Under the pieces are notes generated by a model that was not told where the DNA came from, made no database searches, and worked only from the letters and a program-made list of their open reading frames with translations. From Psychrilyobacter sp. (GTDB lineage: Bacteria > Fusobacteriota > Fusobacteriia > Fusobacteriales > Fusobacteriaceae), in the NCBI GenBank assembly GCA_030621995.1, contig JAUXGP010000001.1, forward strand, positions 1-24,931: DNA of 24,931 nucleotides, read 5' to 3'. Positions 1 through 7,852 of this stretch are shown piece by piece (position 1 is the stretch's first letter; every line of letters begins with the position of its first letter). A program made the translations under genes and the position numbers.

Positions 1-9
1 CCTTCCTAA

Positions 10-34
10 GGTTTCCCTTTATTAAAGGGAAACC
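10..34 (+). repeat. Perfect hairpin in the der leader
   Basis: Two 12-nt arms (GGTTTCCCTTTA and TAAAGGGAAACC) pair perfectly around a single T. No U-tract follows, so it is not a standard terminator. The right arm plus flank (GAAACCAAAGC, 29-39) recurs exactly at 10872-10882 beside another hairpin. It may be a small dispersed palindromic repeat or the tail of an upstream operon; the upstream gene lies outside the window. Confidence 0.6.
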
Positions 35-53
35 AAAGCAAAATTATATAAGC

Positions 54-97
54 CTTTCTCTCTACGAGGGAGAGAGTGCCGACAGGCAAGAGAGGGT
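54..97 (+). repeat. Double-hairpin leader repeat, copy A (before der)
   Basis: Hairpin 1 is TCTCTCT/AGGGAGA (57-73, one G-U pair, loop ACG). Hairpin 2 is TGCC-GACA-GGCA (77-88). It ends in AGAGAGGGT. A near-identical element lies on the - strand at 18619-18663 before rsmE. Stems and tail are conserved while both loops differ. Here it ends 25 nt before the der start codon. It may be a mobile palindromic repeat or an RNA leader element. Confidence 0.7.
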
Positions 98-122
98 CAA
101 GGAGTTAAGGAGGAAATAAATT

Positions 123-1436
123 ATGAAACCAATAGTTGCCATAGTTGGCAGACCAAATGTTGGAAAATCTACTCTATTCAATAAATTAGTAGGAGATAGA
201 GTAGCCATTGTAGATAACCAGCCAGGTGTTACAAGAGACAGACTTTACAGAGAAACTGAGTGGTGTGGAACTGAATTCGTTTTAGTAGATACAGGTGGAT
301 TAGAGCCTAGAAACAATGACTTTATGATGGTCAATATCAAAAAACAAGCTGAAGTTGCCATGAATGAAGCCGATGTCATTTTATTTGTAGTCGACGGAAA
401 AGCTGGAGTTACAGCGTTAGATGAAGAGGTAGCTTACCTGCTTAGAAAGAAAAATAAACATGTAATCTTGTGTGTGAACAAGATCGACAACTTCCAAGCT
501 CAATTAGAAGACACATATGATTTCTGGGGATTAGGATTTGAAGACCTAGCTCCTGTATCAGCAGAGCATAAAGTAAACTTAGGGGATATGTTGGATACAG
601 TTGTAGAACACATCAATCAGTTAGAGATGCCTGAAGAGCCTGAAGGAATTAAGATTGCTCTTATCGGCAGACCAAATGCCGGTAAATCATCTTTAACTAA
701 TAGACTATTAGGAGAAGAGAGAAGTATTGTAAGTGAAGTCGCTGGTACTACCAGAGACTCCGTTGACTCCAGCTTTGAGCACAATGATCAAAAATATGTA
801 CTTATTGATACAGCGGGTATCAGAAGAAAATCAAAGATAGAGGAAGATCTAGAATATTACTCTGTACTTAGAGCCATTAAGAGTATCAAAAGAGCTGATG
901 TTTGTTTCATGCTATTAGATGCCAAAGAGGGTCTTACAGAGCAGGATAAGAGGATCGCCGGTATCGCATATGAGGAACAAAAACCTATCGTTATTGTTCT
1001 AAACAAATGGGATATTGTAGAAAAAGAGACTAAAACTATGCATAAGATGAGAGAATATTTAAGAGTTGAACTGCCATTCTTAAGTTATGCTCCTATTGAA
1101 TTTGTATCAGCTTTAACTGGTCAAAGAACACTGAAATTACTTGATCATGTAGACTTAATCCATGCAGAATATCATAAGAGAATCAGTACTGGATTATTAA
1201 ATACTGTACTAAAAGAAGCGATGATTTTAAATGCTCCTCCTACTAGAAAAGGTAGAGTTATTAAAGTTAACTACTGTTCACAAGTTTCAGCTGCTCCTCC
1301 TAAATTTGTTATATTCTGTAACCATCCAGAGTTATTGCATTTCTCATATGTTAGATATATCGAGAATAAGTTTAGAGAAGCCTTTGGATTCGAAGGTTGT
1401 CCACTAAACTTCGTAGTAAATAAAAAGGGAAATTAA
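123..1436 (+). CDS. der: Ribosome biogenesis GTPase Der (EngA)
   Basis: Double-domain GTPase needed for late 50S assembly; it acts in the cytoplasm on pre-ribosomes. The first G domain shows GRPNVGKS (9-16), DTGG (56-59) and NKID (119-122). The second shows GRPNAGKS (182-189), DTAG (229-232) and NKWD (294-297). A KH-like domain fills the last ~85 residues, where Der binds rRNA. The length of 437 aa is normal. An AGGAGG Shine-Dalgarno lies about 9 nt before the ATG. It is the only + strand gene in the window. It ends just before a strong bidirectional terminator, so it is probably the last or only gene of its transcript. The leader carries two hairpin repeats. Identification is secure. Confidence 0.97.
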   Translation: MKPIVAIVGRPNVGKSTLFNKLVGDRVAIVDNQPGVTRDRLYRETEWCGTEFVLVDTGGLEPRNNDFMMVNIKKQAEVAMNEADVILFVVDGKAGVTALDEEVAYLLRKKNKHVILCVNKIDNFQAQLEDTYDFWGLGFEDLAPVSAEHKVNLGDMLDTVVEHINQLEMPEEPEGIKIALIGRPNAGKSSLTNRLLGEERSIVSEVAGTTRDSVDSSFEHNDQKYVLIDTAGIRRKSKIEEDLEYYSVLRAIKSIKRADVCFMLLDAKEGLTEQDKRIAGIAYEEQKPIVIVLNKWDIVEKETKTMHKMREYLRVELPFLSYAPIEFVSALTGQRTLKLLDHVDLIHAEYHKRISTGLLNTVLKEAMILNAPPTRKGRVIKVNYCSQVSAAPPKFVIFCNHPELLHFSYVRYIENKFREAFGFEGCPLNFVVNKKGN

Positions 1437-1441
1437 AAACC

Positions 1442-1481
1442 AAAAGAGATTCGGAGCTGCAGGCTCCGAATCTCTTTTTTT
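1442..1481. terminator. Bidirectional Rho-independent terminator between der and minE
   Basis: A perfect 16-bp stem (AAAAGAGATTCGGAGC, 1442-1457, with its complement 1463-1478) encloses the loop TGCAG. T residues follow on the + strand to 1481. On the - strand the stem ends in TTTT, then GG and TTTTT. It sits between the convergent der and minE genes and can serve both. Confidence 0.92.
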
Positions 1482-1498
1482 AATAACTATATTGTTTC

Positions 1499-1756
1499 TT
1501 ATTTTTTTAATATCTCTTTTACAGGAACATTTACTATCAGTGCTCCCTTATTTCTATTTTCAGTCTCTACATCAAATTGAATATTTATCTCTTCCTGGTC
1601 TATCTTTATATATTTCGAGATAACTTTAATAAGTTCATCCTTCATCTCATTTAAAACAGTATTAGAGATCAATCTCCTGTCATGGATTAAAACTAATTTT
1701 AATCTGTCCTTGGCTACTGCACTGGATTTTTTTCTTCCGAATAATTTTTCAAACAT
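1499..1756 (-). CDS. minE: Cell division topological specificity factor MinE
   Basis: MinE binds membrane MinD, stimulates its ATPase and drives the oscillation or relief that keeps the MinC inhibitor away from midcell. The 85-aa length is typical. The N-terminus MFEKLFGRKKSS is the short amphipathic membrane-targeting segment. The following stretch (about 17-30, RLKLVLIHDRR) is the anti-MinCD region. The C-terminal part (about 35-80) has the beta-rich topological-specificity domain. It lies 14 nt after minD with a GGGGGG-type ribosome site, is the last gene of the minCDE set and of the whole leftward block, and is followed by the shared terminator. Identification is secure from sequence and order. 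Confidence 0.95.
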   Translation of the reverse strand: MFEKLFGRKKSSAVAKDRLKLVLIHDRRLISNTVLNEMKDELIKVISKYIKIDQEEINIQFDVETENRNKGALIVNVPVKEILKK

Positions 1757-1770
1757 ATCTATCCCCCCAT

Positions 1771-2562
1771 CTATCTAGAAAAGAAGTTTTTAAATTTACT
1801 GGCAAAACTTCTCTTTTCATCTATATTTAAAAATGGGATTTCTTCTCCTACTATCCTGCCTGCAATATTCATATACGCTTTCCCGGAAAGTGACATAGCC
1901 TTTACAGTAACAGGTTCCCCTTTATTTGTGGAGATTACTATCTCCTCATCATCAGGTACTACTCCTACTATATCCAGACCCAATATATCTACAATATCAT
2001 CCATATGCAGCATATTCCCCTCATTGACAAGCTTCATCTTTACCCTGTTTACAATGAGTTTAATATCTCCCATCTCACTGGCAGCAAGCAGCCCTATTAC
2101 CCTGTCTGCATCTCTTATGGAAGATATCTCCGGAGTTGTTATTATTAATGCTTCATCTGCTCCCACTATGGCATTTTTAAACCCCTGCTCTATTCCAGCC
2201 GGGCAGTCAATCAATACATAGTCAAACTTTTCTTTTAACTCAGCTACTAATTTTTTCATCATATCTGTTGAAACATCCATCTTATCATTTGTTTGAGAAG
2301 CTGGCAGTAAAAATAATTTATCATATCTTTTATCTTTAATTAAGGCTTGCTTTAACCTGCAAGTCCCTTCCATCACATCCATAGAATTATAAACTATTCT
2401 ATTTTCTAATCCCAATATTACATCTAAGTTTCTAAGACCAATATCAGCATCCATCAATACAACACTATTACCATTTTTAGCCAGACCAACTCCTAAGTTG
2501 GCTGTTGTTGTTGTTTTTCCTACTCCACCTTTTCCAGACGTAACCACATATACTTTTCCCAT
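1771..2562 (-). CDS. minD: Septum site-determining ATPase MinD
   Basis: MinD is a ParA/Mrp-family ATPase that dimerises on ATP, binds the membrane and recruits MinC, or MinE for release. The deviant Walker A GKGGVGKT sits at residues 10-17, with signature Lys11 and catalytic-loop Lys16. MDAD (37-40) and LIDCPAG (about 118-124) are the switch I/II-type motifs. The last residues (FASKFKNFFSR) form the amphipathic membrane-targeting helix expected of MinD. The length of 263 aa is standard. It lies between minC (13 nt upstream) and minE (14 nt downstream), in the usual minCDE order. Nothing is unusual. Confidence 0.97.
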   Translation of the reverse strand: MGKVYVVTSGKGGVGKTTTTANLGVGLAKNGNSVVLMDADIGLRNLDVILGLENRIVYNSMDVMEGTCRLKQALIKDKRYDKLFLLPASQTNDKMDVSTDMMKKLVAELKEKFDYVLIDCPAGIEQGFKNAIVGADEALIITTPEISSIRDADRVIGLLAASEMGDIKLIVNRVKMKLVNEGNMLHMDDIVDILGLDIVGVVPDDEEIVISTNKGEPVTVKAMSLSGKAYMNIAGRIVGEEIPFLNIDEKRSFASKFKNFFSR

Positions 2563-2575
2563 ACCTGAGTTCCTC

Positions 2576-3247
2576 CTAAGTTGTGACGATATTTTGTAGT
2601 GATTTTCTTGTTAATTTATCTATAATCAATATATTATTCCTTAAATAGGCTATATTATTTTTATTTCGCATAATTTGTTTGCTGCGAAATAATATATTAC
2701 TGCTATAATTTTTGAATAAAACTTCATCTATCTTCAGTTGAAATGGATTCATATTAGATGCTACGATAAATGCTTCTGCATTACCTGCTGTCCCTGCATG
2801 GGCTACACCATTTAAGTTTCCTATAACTACGATATTCCCCTCTGCCTTAACTATAGATCCCGGGTTAAGGTCTCCTAAGATAACTATATTCCCTGCATAC
2901 TCCAATATCTCACCAGATCGCAGTGTTCCTATATGAAATTTTGTAATTCCTTCACTTATCAGATTTTTTATCTCCTCCATCTCTTGAGGGAGGTCTTCTT
3001 CACCGTCAGTTACAAATAAAATATTCATCTCCACCGCGTTATTTATAATGCTTAATAATTCTATTGTTTCATCTTCACTTATATCTCTGCCTTTAAATTG
3101 AATAACAGCCTCATATCCCATTAAAAATTGTTTAGATTGCCTGAGCTTATCTGCTAAACCAGCTTTTAGCTCCTCAAAAGTAATTACAGGATTCAATATA
3201 ATTAATAACTTACCATTGGATCCCTTAAATATCACATCATTCCCCAT
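2576..3247 (-). CDS. minC: Septum site-determining protein MinC
   Basis: MinC is the FtsZ-polymer inhibitor of the Min system. The C-terminal half (about residues 105-190) is the MinC_C beta-helix that binds MinD and copolymerises with it. It shows a glycine-rich repeat pattern and the RSGE turn (IGTLRSGEILEYAGNIVILG). The N-terminal ~100 residues are the more variable FtsZ-directed domain. At 223 aa the length is ordinary. An AAAGG/AGG ribosome site precedes the ATG. It follows a small predicted membrane protein by 24 nt and precedes minD by 13 nt. The C-terminal tail past residue 190 is basic and poorly conserved. Identification rests on the C-domain and on adjacency to minD. Confidence 0.94.
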   Translation of the reverse strand: MGNDVIFKGSNGKLLIILNPVITFEELKAGLADKLRQSKQFLMGYEAVIQFKGRDISEDETIELLSIINNAVEMNILFVTDGEEDLPQEMEEIKNLISEGITKFHIGTLRSGEILEYAGNIVILGDLNPGSIVKAEGNIVVIGNLNGVAHAGTAGNAEAFIVASNMNPFQLKIDEVLFKNYSSNILFRSKQIMRNKNNIAYLRNNILIIDKLTRKSLQNIVTT

Positions 3248-3271
3248 GTTTTCCTACCTTTTTGCAACGAT

Positions 3272-3679
3272 TTATATGTCTGTTTTTTCTATTTTCACCT
3301 TTAAATCACTGTTATTTTCTATTTTTTTAAGAGTTTTTTCTATATTTCTTACTTTTTTATTCATCTCATTGATTCTAAATTCCAAAGAATTTAAGATCCA
3401 GAATTGGAAATGACTCACTTTTTGTGCCTCATGGATCATCCAGGCGATCTTTAATACAACCAGCAGTATCGCTGCTGCAATCTCTATTTCCAAGGAGATC
3501 TTCTTCAAAACTCCTCCAAAGATAATAAGTGCAAATAATATCCCAAAGAAAGCTATATTTATCAAACTATTACTTGAACTTCCATTACTCCCGCCAATCT
3601 GTCCAACTATACTACTTATCCTGTCTTTTTCTTTTTGAAAGTCATTCAGTTCCTGCTTTAATTGATCTTCACCCTTCAT
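3272..3679 (-). CDS. Small membrane protein of unknown function before minC
   Basis: I do not recognise a family. The 135-aa product has a charged, coil-prone N-terminus (about 1-27). A Gly/Ser/Asn linker (28-38, GGSNGSSSNS) follows, then two adjacent hydrophobic helices (about 39-57 and 64-84). The C-terminal region (about 95-135) is strongly charged and coiled-coil-like (NEMNKKVRNIEKTLKKIE). This predicts a membrane hairpin with both coiled arms on the same side. It lies between folP and minC in the same direction, with AGGGGG as ribosome site. The context fits a protein co-expressed with the Min system, but a link to division is inference only. The length, ribosome site and packed position support a real gene. 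Confidence 0.8.
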   Translation of the reverse strand: MKGEDQLKQELNDFQKEKDRISSIVGQIGGSNGSSSNSLINIAFFGILFALIIFGGVLKKISLEIEIAAAILLVVLKIAWMIHEAQKVSHFQFWILNSLEFRINEMNKKVRNIEKTLKKIENNSDLKVKIEKTDI

Positions 3680-3690
3680 AGAACCCCCTG

Positions 3691-3717
3691 TCGCCTACGG
3701 CGAAATTGATAATTGAT
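3691..3717. repeat. Small palindrome plus AATTGAT direct repeats in the folP spacer
   Basis: The 40-nt gap between folP and the membrane-protein gene holds TCGCC-TAC-GGCGA (3691-3703). Next to it is a tandem AATTGAT pair (3704-3717). The palindrome is GC-rich against an AT-rich background. It could be a fragment of a dispersed repeat or an mRNA hairpin. It lacks a U-tract, so it is not a canonical terminator. Confidence 0.5.
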
Positions 3718-3719
3718 AT

Positions 3720-4547
3720 TTAGTTATTTTTTACAGCATCTGTCATCTTTAATGCTCTCACTGTTTCCTTCACCTCATGAACCCTTATTATGGAAGCTCC
3801 ATTATAAGCTGATATCACTGCCACTGCCAGATTCCCTTCCAACCTGTCCAAGGGAGGGGTTCCTAATATTTCTCCAATAAATCCTTTTCGAGAAGCACCT
3901 ATTAGTATAGGATACTCTAGTTTTTTAAATTCACATAATTTTTTTATGATTTCCAGGTTGTCTCTAAAGGTTTTACCAAACCCAATTCCCGGATCTAATA
4001 TTATATTTTCAGGAGATACTCCCGCTTTAAGAGCAATCTCTACACTTTCTCCTAAACTCCCCTTGATGTCTTCTATTATATCATCATATTCAGGGTTTTT
4101 CTGCATATTTTTAGGGGTTCCCTGAATATGCATAATTATAACAGAAACCCCATATTTCGCTATTATCTTAGCCATATTGGGGTCGCCTTTCAATCCTTTT
4201 ATATCATTTATAATGTGTGCTCCTGCTTTGATACATTCCTCAGCTATACGAGATTTATATGTATCGATAGATATGGGAATATCTATCTCACTGACTAATC
4301 TTTCTACCACAGGCAGTATTCGTCTCAGCTCTTCCTCTTCCTCTATATAGTCAGCTCCAGGCCTGGTAGATTCCGCTCCTACATCGATTATATCCACACC
4401 CTCTTCCACCATCTTCTTTGCTCTTTCTATGGCACTATCTACATCGGTATATGATCCTCCATCTGAGAATGAATCAGGGGTAAGGTTTAATATTCCCATA
4501 GTATAGGTTTTATTTTTAAAATCAAATTCTTTATTTTTAATTAACAT
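3720..4547 (-). CDS. folP: Dihydropteroate synthase
   Basis: Joins p-aminobenzoate to dihydropterin pyrophosphate to give dihydropteroate in folate synthesis; cytoplasmic TIM-barrel enzyme and the sulfonamide target. Family motifs in order are MGILNLTPDSFSDGG, DVGAESTRPGA, SIDTYKS, IINDIKG, IMHIQGTPKNMQ, ILDPGIGFGKT, IGASRKGFIG and the final IRVHEV. I chose the ATG at 4547 (275 aa). A TTG one codon upstream (4550) is possible, but the AAAGGG site is about 9 nt from the ATG, and GAAGG would lie directly against the TTG. It follows nadE by 28 nt. No other folate genes are in the window, so it appears as an isolated pathway member in a mixed operon. Confidence 0.96.
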   Translation of the reverse strand: MLIKNKEFDFKNKTYTMGILNLTPDSFSDGGSYTDVDSAIERAKKMVEEGVDIIDVGAESTRPGADYIEEEEELRRILPVVERLVSEIDIPISIDTYKSRIAEECIKAGAHIINDIKGLKGDPNMAKIIAKYGVSVIIMHIQGTPKNMQKNPEYDDIIEDIKGSLGESVEIALKAGVSPENIILDPGIGFGKTFRDNLEIIKKLCEFKKLEYPILIGASRKGFIGEILGTPPLDRLEGNLAVAVISAYNGASIIRVHEVKETVRALKMTDAVKNN

Positions 4548-4575
4548 CAACCTTCACCCTTTCCTTTAAGAAGTC

Positions 4576-5409
4576 TTATATTCCCCAGTCCCTTGGATAT
4601 CTAAATTCTCTTCCGATAGTTCTGTTGGATATCTTTGCTATCAGAGGTAGTTTTCTCTTATACTGGTTGGTTTTTATCCTCCAAAGGATGGAATCTAGAG
4701 TTTTTTCAGAGTAACCTTTTTCCAGGATCTCCTCCTTTGTATACCTTTCATCCACCAATAAATTTATGATCTCATCGGCTAAAAAGTATGAAAATCCCAA
4801 TTCATCCTCGTCGGACTGTCCTTCCCAGAGGCCGGCACTTGGTTTTTTCTCGATAACTTCCTTTGGAACACCCATATATTCAGATAGTTCCCAAACCTGA
4901 GTTTTTAACAGATCACCAACAGGATTGATTGCAGATGCTGAATCTCCCCATTGGGTACTGTAACCGAGTAAAATCTCTGTCTTATTAGAAGTCCCCAATA
5001 CCAATGATTTCTCCTTGGCTGAATAATCATATAAGATAGTCATCCTTTCACGAGCCATCTTATTTCCCTTTCTCAGGTCTGAAATATCCGGTTCTTTGGC
5101 AAAATATGCATCTACCATATCTGTAATCTCTATCTTTTCAACTCTCATCCCAGTAGCTTCTACCACTCTTTTGGCATCTTCTAAACTCTCACAGCTGGAA
5201 GATTTATAGGGCATCATTATTCCCAGTACATTTTCAGGTCCCAGTGCTTTTACAGCTAAGAAAGCTACTATGGCTGAATCTATCCCGCCGGATAATCCTA
5301 AAACCACCCTTTCAAATCCAGCACTCCTAACCTCTTCCCTGATAAAATCCACCAGTATTTTTTCAGTCAATTCCATATTTAATTTTATTTTTGATTTAAT
5401 ATCATTCAT
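4576..5409 (-). CDS. nadE: NH3-dependent NAD+ synthetase
   Basis: Converts deaminated NAD and ammonia to NAD using ATP, the last step of NAD synthesis. The N-type pyrophosphatase P-loop LSGGIDSA lies at 39-46. The later motifs LGTSNKTEILLGY, GDSASAINPVGDLLKTQV and KPSAGLWEGQSDEDELG are typical of NadE. At 277 aa it lacks the glutaminase domain of the larger type, so it should use free ammonia. GGAGA lies upstream of the chosen ATG; an in-frame ATG at residue 12 is a possible shorter start. It lies 11 nt after rbgA and 28 nt before folP. No regulatory site is apparent. Confidence 0.96.
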   Translation of the reverse strand: MNDIKSKIKLNMELTEKILVDFIREEVRSAGFERVVLGLSGGIDSAIVAFLAVKALGPENVLGIMMPYKSSSCESLEDAKRVVEATGMRVEKIEITDMVDAYFAKEPDISDLRKGNKMARERMTILYDYSAKEKSLVLGTSNKTEILLGYSTQWGDSASAINPVGDLLKTQVWELSEYMGVPKEVIEKKPSAGLWEGQSDEDELGFSYFLADEIINLLVDERYTKEEILEKGYSEKTLDSILWRIKTNQYKRKLPLIAKISNRTIGREFRYPRDWGI

Positions 5410-5420
5410 ACAAAAATCTC

Positions 5421-6296
5421 CTATTCAGACATATCCTTGTCCAAGCCAAATTTACCTAATTTTTTTGCTCTATAATCACGCAGCAGAGTCAGTGCTGCCT
5501 GCTTTGTATTTACCCTGTCGCCGCTTAAGATCATCCCCATTCTAAGGGCTATCCTGTCCAGTATAACCTCAGGGATCTCCTGCATATCTTCATCTGTTAA
5601 CTTATATTTTTCCTGCAAAACTTTCATTTTTTTATATGTCATCATTTTTTTGATAAGCAGACTGGCCACTTCTTCAATCGGTAAGATCTCGTCTTTTATA
5701 GCCCCTGCTATTGCCAGGTTATATCCGATTCTTTGGTCTTCAAATTTAGGCCATAAGATTCCTGGAGTATCCAATAACTCCAAACCATCTTTTATTCTAA
5801 CCCATTGTTTACCCCTGGTAAATCCTGGTTTATTTCCTACACCGGTTATTTTTTTACCAACAATTCTATTGATCAGTCTGGATTTCCCGACATTTGGAAT
5901 ACCGGCGATCATAAGTCTTGTCTGAACCTTTCTCAGACCTTTTTTCTTCATTCTTATAATTTTTTCCTTAGCTACTTCATCTATAATTTCAAATAAAGCT
6001 TTCATATTGTATCCAGTTTCGGCCGAGATCTCCAATACATGATCAGCTAAATTATTCTCTTCAAAATAATTTTTCCAATATGCCAGCTCATATTTTTCTA
6101 CTAAGTCAGCCTTGTTTAGGAGAACTATTCTTTTTTTACCTTTAGCAAACTTTGCTATTTCTGGATTTCTGCTTGAAAGTGGAATTCTAGCATCTACGAT
6201 ATCTAATACGATATCTATTATCTTCATATTCTCAACTATCATTTCCTTGGTCTTTTTCATATGACCAGGATACCAGTTTATTTTTGTCATCGACAT
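5421..6296 (-). CDS. rbgA: Ribosome biogenesis GTPase RbgA/YlqF
   Basis: Circularly permuted GTPase for late 50S maturation. The G motifs come in the permuted order: G4 NKAD (61-64), G5 SAETG (91-95), G1 GIPNVGKS (132-139), G3 DTPG (176-179). The N-terminal INWYPGHMKKT signature is characteristic of the YlqF/RbgA group. The C-terminal ~80 residues correspond to the RNA-binding ANTAR-like domain of the family. The length of 291 aa is usual. AGGAG lies 10 nt before the first ATG; a second ATG two codons in (MSM) is less well spaced. It starts 6 nt after the rsmI stop. Together with Der and YhbY it gives this region three 50S assembly factors. Confidence 0.96.
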   Translation of the reverse strand: MSMTKINWYPGHMKKTKEMIVENMKIIDIVLDIVDARIPLSSRNPEIAKFAKGKKRIVLLNKADLVEKYELAYWKNYFEENNLADHVLEISAETGYNMKALFEIIDEVAKEKIIRMKKKGLRKVQTRLMIAGIPNVGKSRLINRIVGKKITGVGNKPGFTRGKQWVRIKDGLELLDTPGILWPKFEDQRIGYNLAIAGAIKDEILPIEEVASLLIKKMMTYKKMKVLQEKYKLTDEDMQEIPEVILDRIALRMGMILSGDRVNTKQAALTLLRDYRAKKLGKFGLDKDMSE

Positions 6297-6302
6297 AATT
6301 AT

Positions 6303-7007
6303 TTAACTCCTTGCATATTTATTTACTTTTTCCCTCTTTTTAGTTGCTGTTTCTTCCTTTATCAAAAGAACAATTTCACCTTTTATAGGCTTGGCTTCCA
6401 ATCTTTCTATTAATTCCGATGTTTTTCCTCTGATTATTTCCTCATACATCTTTGTAATCTCCCTGACTATGATTACATATCTGTCTCCAAAATATTCATT
6501 GACTTCCTTCAGGGTTTTCAAGATTCTATGGGGAGATTCGTATAATACAACTACCCTCTCCTCTTTAGCCAACTCTTTTAACAGAGTCTGTCTTCCTTTT
6601 TTCTTGGGTAAAAACCCTTCAAAAGCAATTCTTTTCATAGAAATTCCGGCTACTGAAGCTGCTGCTGTAAGTGCACTTACACCTGCTATAGGCACTACTT
6701 TTATATCCTGATTAAGAGCAGCATCCACCACTTCATATCCAGGATCCGAGATACAAGGTGTTCCTGCATCTGTAACCAGTGCTATATCTTTTCCCTCTAA
6801 AAGTAAGTTTATTATATTACCCACTTGATGACCCTTGGTATGCTCATCGTATCTATATACTATATTTTCAATCTTAAAATGATTTAATAATTTTTTAGTT
6901 ACCCTAGTATCTTCAGCAAATATATAATCTGCCTCTTTTAGAATTCTTACCCCTCTATAAGTCATATCCTCTAGGTTTCCTATTGGAGTTGCTACAATAT
7001 ATAACAT
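6303..7007 (-). CDS. rsmI: 16S rRNA (cytidine-1402-2'-O)-methyltransferase RsmI, short form
   Basis: SAM-dependent 2'-O-methylation of C1402 in the 16S decoding centre. The tetrapyrrole-methylase fold is clear. The N-terminus is LYIVATPIGNLEDMTYR, followed by AEDTRVTKKLL, then LVTDAGTPCISDPGY with the SAM-binding glycine loop, PIAGVSALTAAASVAG and VLYESPHRILKTL. At 234 aa it stops soon after the catalytic fold. It lacks the roughly 45-residue C-terminal extension known in the E. coli enzyme. GGAG lies just before the ATG. It is 32 nt after tlyA and 6 nt before rbgA. Function is secure; substrate recognition without the C-terminal part is an open point. Confidence 0.95.
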   Translation of the reverse strand: MLYIVATPIGNLEDMTYRGVRILKEADYIFAEDTRVTKKLLNHFKIENIVYRYDEHTKGHQVGNIINLLLEGKDIALVTDAGTPCISDPGYEVVDAALNQDIKVVPIAGVSALTAAASVAGISMKRIAFEGFLPKKKGRQTLLKELAKEERVVVLYESPHRILKTLKEVNEYFGDRYVIIVREITKMYEEIIRGKTSELIERLEAKPIKGEIVLLIKEETATKKREKVNKYARS

Positions 7008-7039
7008 ATTTTTTCTCCTCTCATCACACTCTTCTTTTT

Positions 7040-7840
7040 TTATCTTAACTTTCTACTCTCTTCTACTACTTTATCTATATCTACAATATTTTTAGTTTCT
7101 GCCAATGAAAATAATGAAATATATTCTATATTTCCCTTTCCGCCTGTTATAGGGGAAAAGTCCAATTGATGTAATTTTACTCCATATTCTTTTGCACTTT
7201 CTACTACCATATCGATGGCCATCTTATGCTTTTTAGGATTTTTAACTATCCCGCCTTTTTCAATATTTTCACGGCCTACCTCAAATTGTGGCTTGATTAA
7301 AGCCATTAATTTGGTATTTTCATTCATAAATTTAATTAAATGAGGAATTACCTTGGTAATAGAGATAAAGGATACATCCATAACAATAAAATCTATTTCA
7401 CTATTATCAATATCTTCTAAAGTAAGATTTTTTATATGTGTTCCCTCGATAGATTTTACCTGCTCATGATTACGAAGTTTCCAATCTAATTGATTGGTTC
7501 CTACATCCATTGAATAGGCAAAAGCTGCACCATTTTGCAGTGCACAATCTGTAAACCCGCCTGTAGAAGCTCCTACATCCAGTATTTTTTTTCCTGAAAA
7601 ATCAAGGTTCCATATTTTTATAGCTTTTTCTAATTTTAACCCACCACGGCTGACATATTTCAAAACTTCGCCTTTGATCCTGATTTCAGGCAATTCATCG
7701 GTCCATTTTATCGTGGTTCCTGCTTTTTCTATCTTTTTATCAGCCACTATTACAACTCCTGCCATAATAGCTCTTTTAGCTCTTTCTCTGGTTTCAAAAA
7801 ATCCCTGCTGTACCAAAAGTACATCTATTCTTTCTTTCAT
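7040..7840 (-). CDS. tlyA: TlyA-family rRNA 2'-O-methyltransferase
   Basis: Predicted rRNA cytidine-2'-O-methyltransferase (hemolysin A/TlyA family). An S4 RNA-binding domain fills about 1-60 (RIDVLLVQQGFFETRERAKRAI). An RrmJ/FtsJ-type Rossmann fold follows, with the SAM loop LDVGASTGGFTD at 87-98. Catalytic-tetrad candidates include Asp155 (VMDVSFIS) and Lys183 (LIKPQFEVG). The length of 266 aa is typical. In characterised homologues the sites are C1409 of 16S and, in some species, C1920 of 23S; which applies here cannot be told from sequence. A GGGG ribosome site precedes the ATG. It lies 12 nt after the HD-HTH gene. Historic 'hemolysin' labels should not be taken as function. Confidence 0.94.
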   Translation of the reverse strand: MKERIDVLLVQQGFFETRERAKRAIMAGVVIVADKKIEKAGTTIKWTDELPEIRIKGEVLKYVSRGGLKLEKAIKIWNLDFSGKKILDVGASTGGFTDCALQNGAAFAYSMDVGTNQLDWKLRNHEQVKSIEGTHIKNLTLEDIDNSEIDFIVMDVSFISITKVIPHLIKFMNENTKLMALIKPQFEVGRENIEKGGIVKNPKKHKMAIDMVVESAKEYGVKLHQLDFSPITGGKGNIEYISLFSLAETKNIVDIDKVVEESRKLR

Positions 7841-7852
7841 ATATAACCCCTT

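Noticed and set aside
1928..2221. 97-codon + strand open frame
   Set aside because: Entirely antisense to minD, low complexity (Ser/Thr/Ile rich), no ribosome site; a shadow of the minD coding pattern.
5650..5996. Two + strand frames antisense to rbgA
   Set aside because: Overlap the confirmed GTPase motifs of rbgA on the other strand; composition is typical of antisense shadows.
7040..7840. tlyA as a hemolysin or virulence factor
   Set aside because: The S4 plus RrmJ-like methyltransferase architecture supports rRNA methylation; the hemolysin name is historical.
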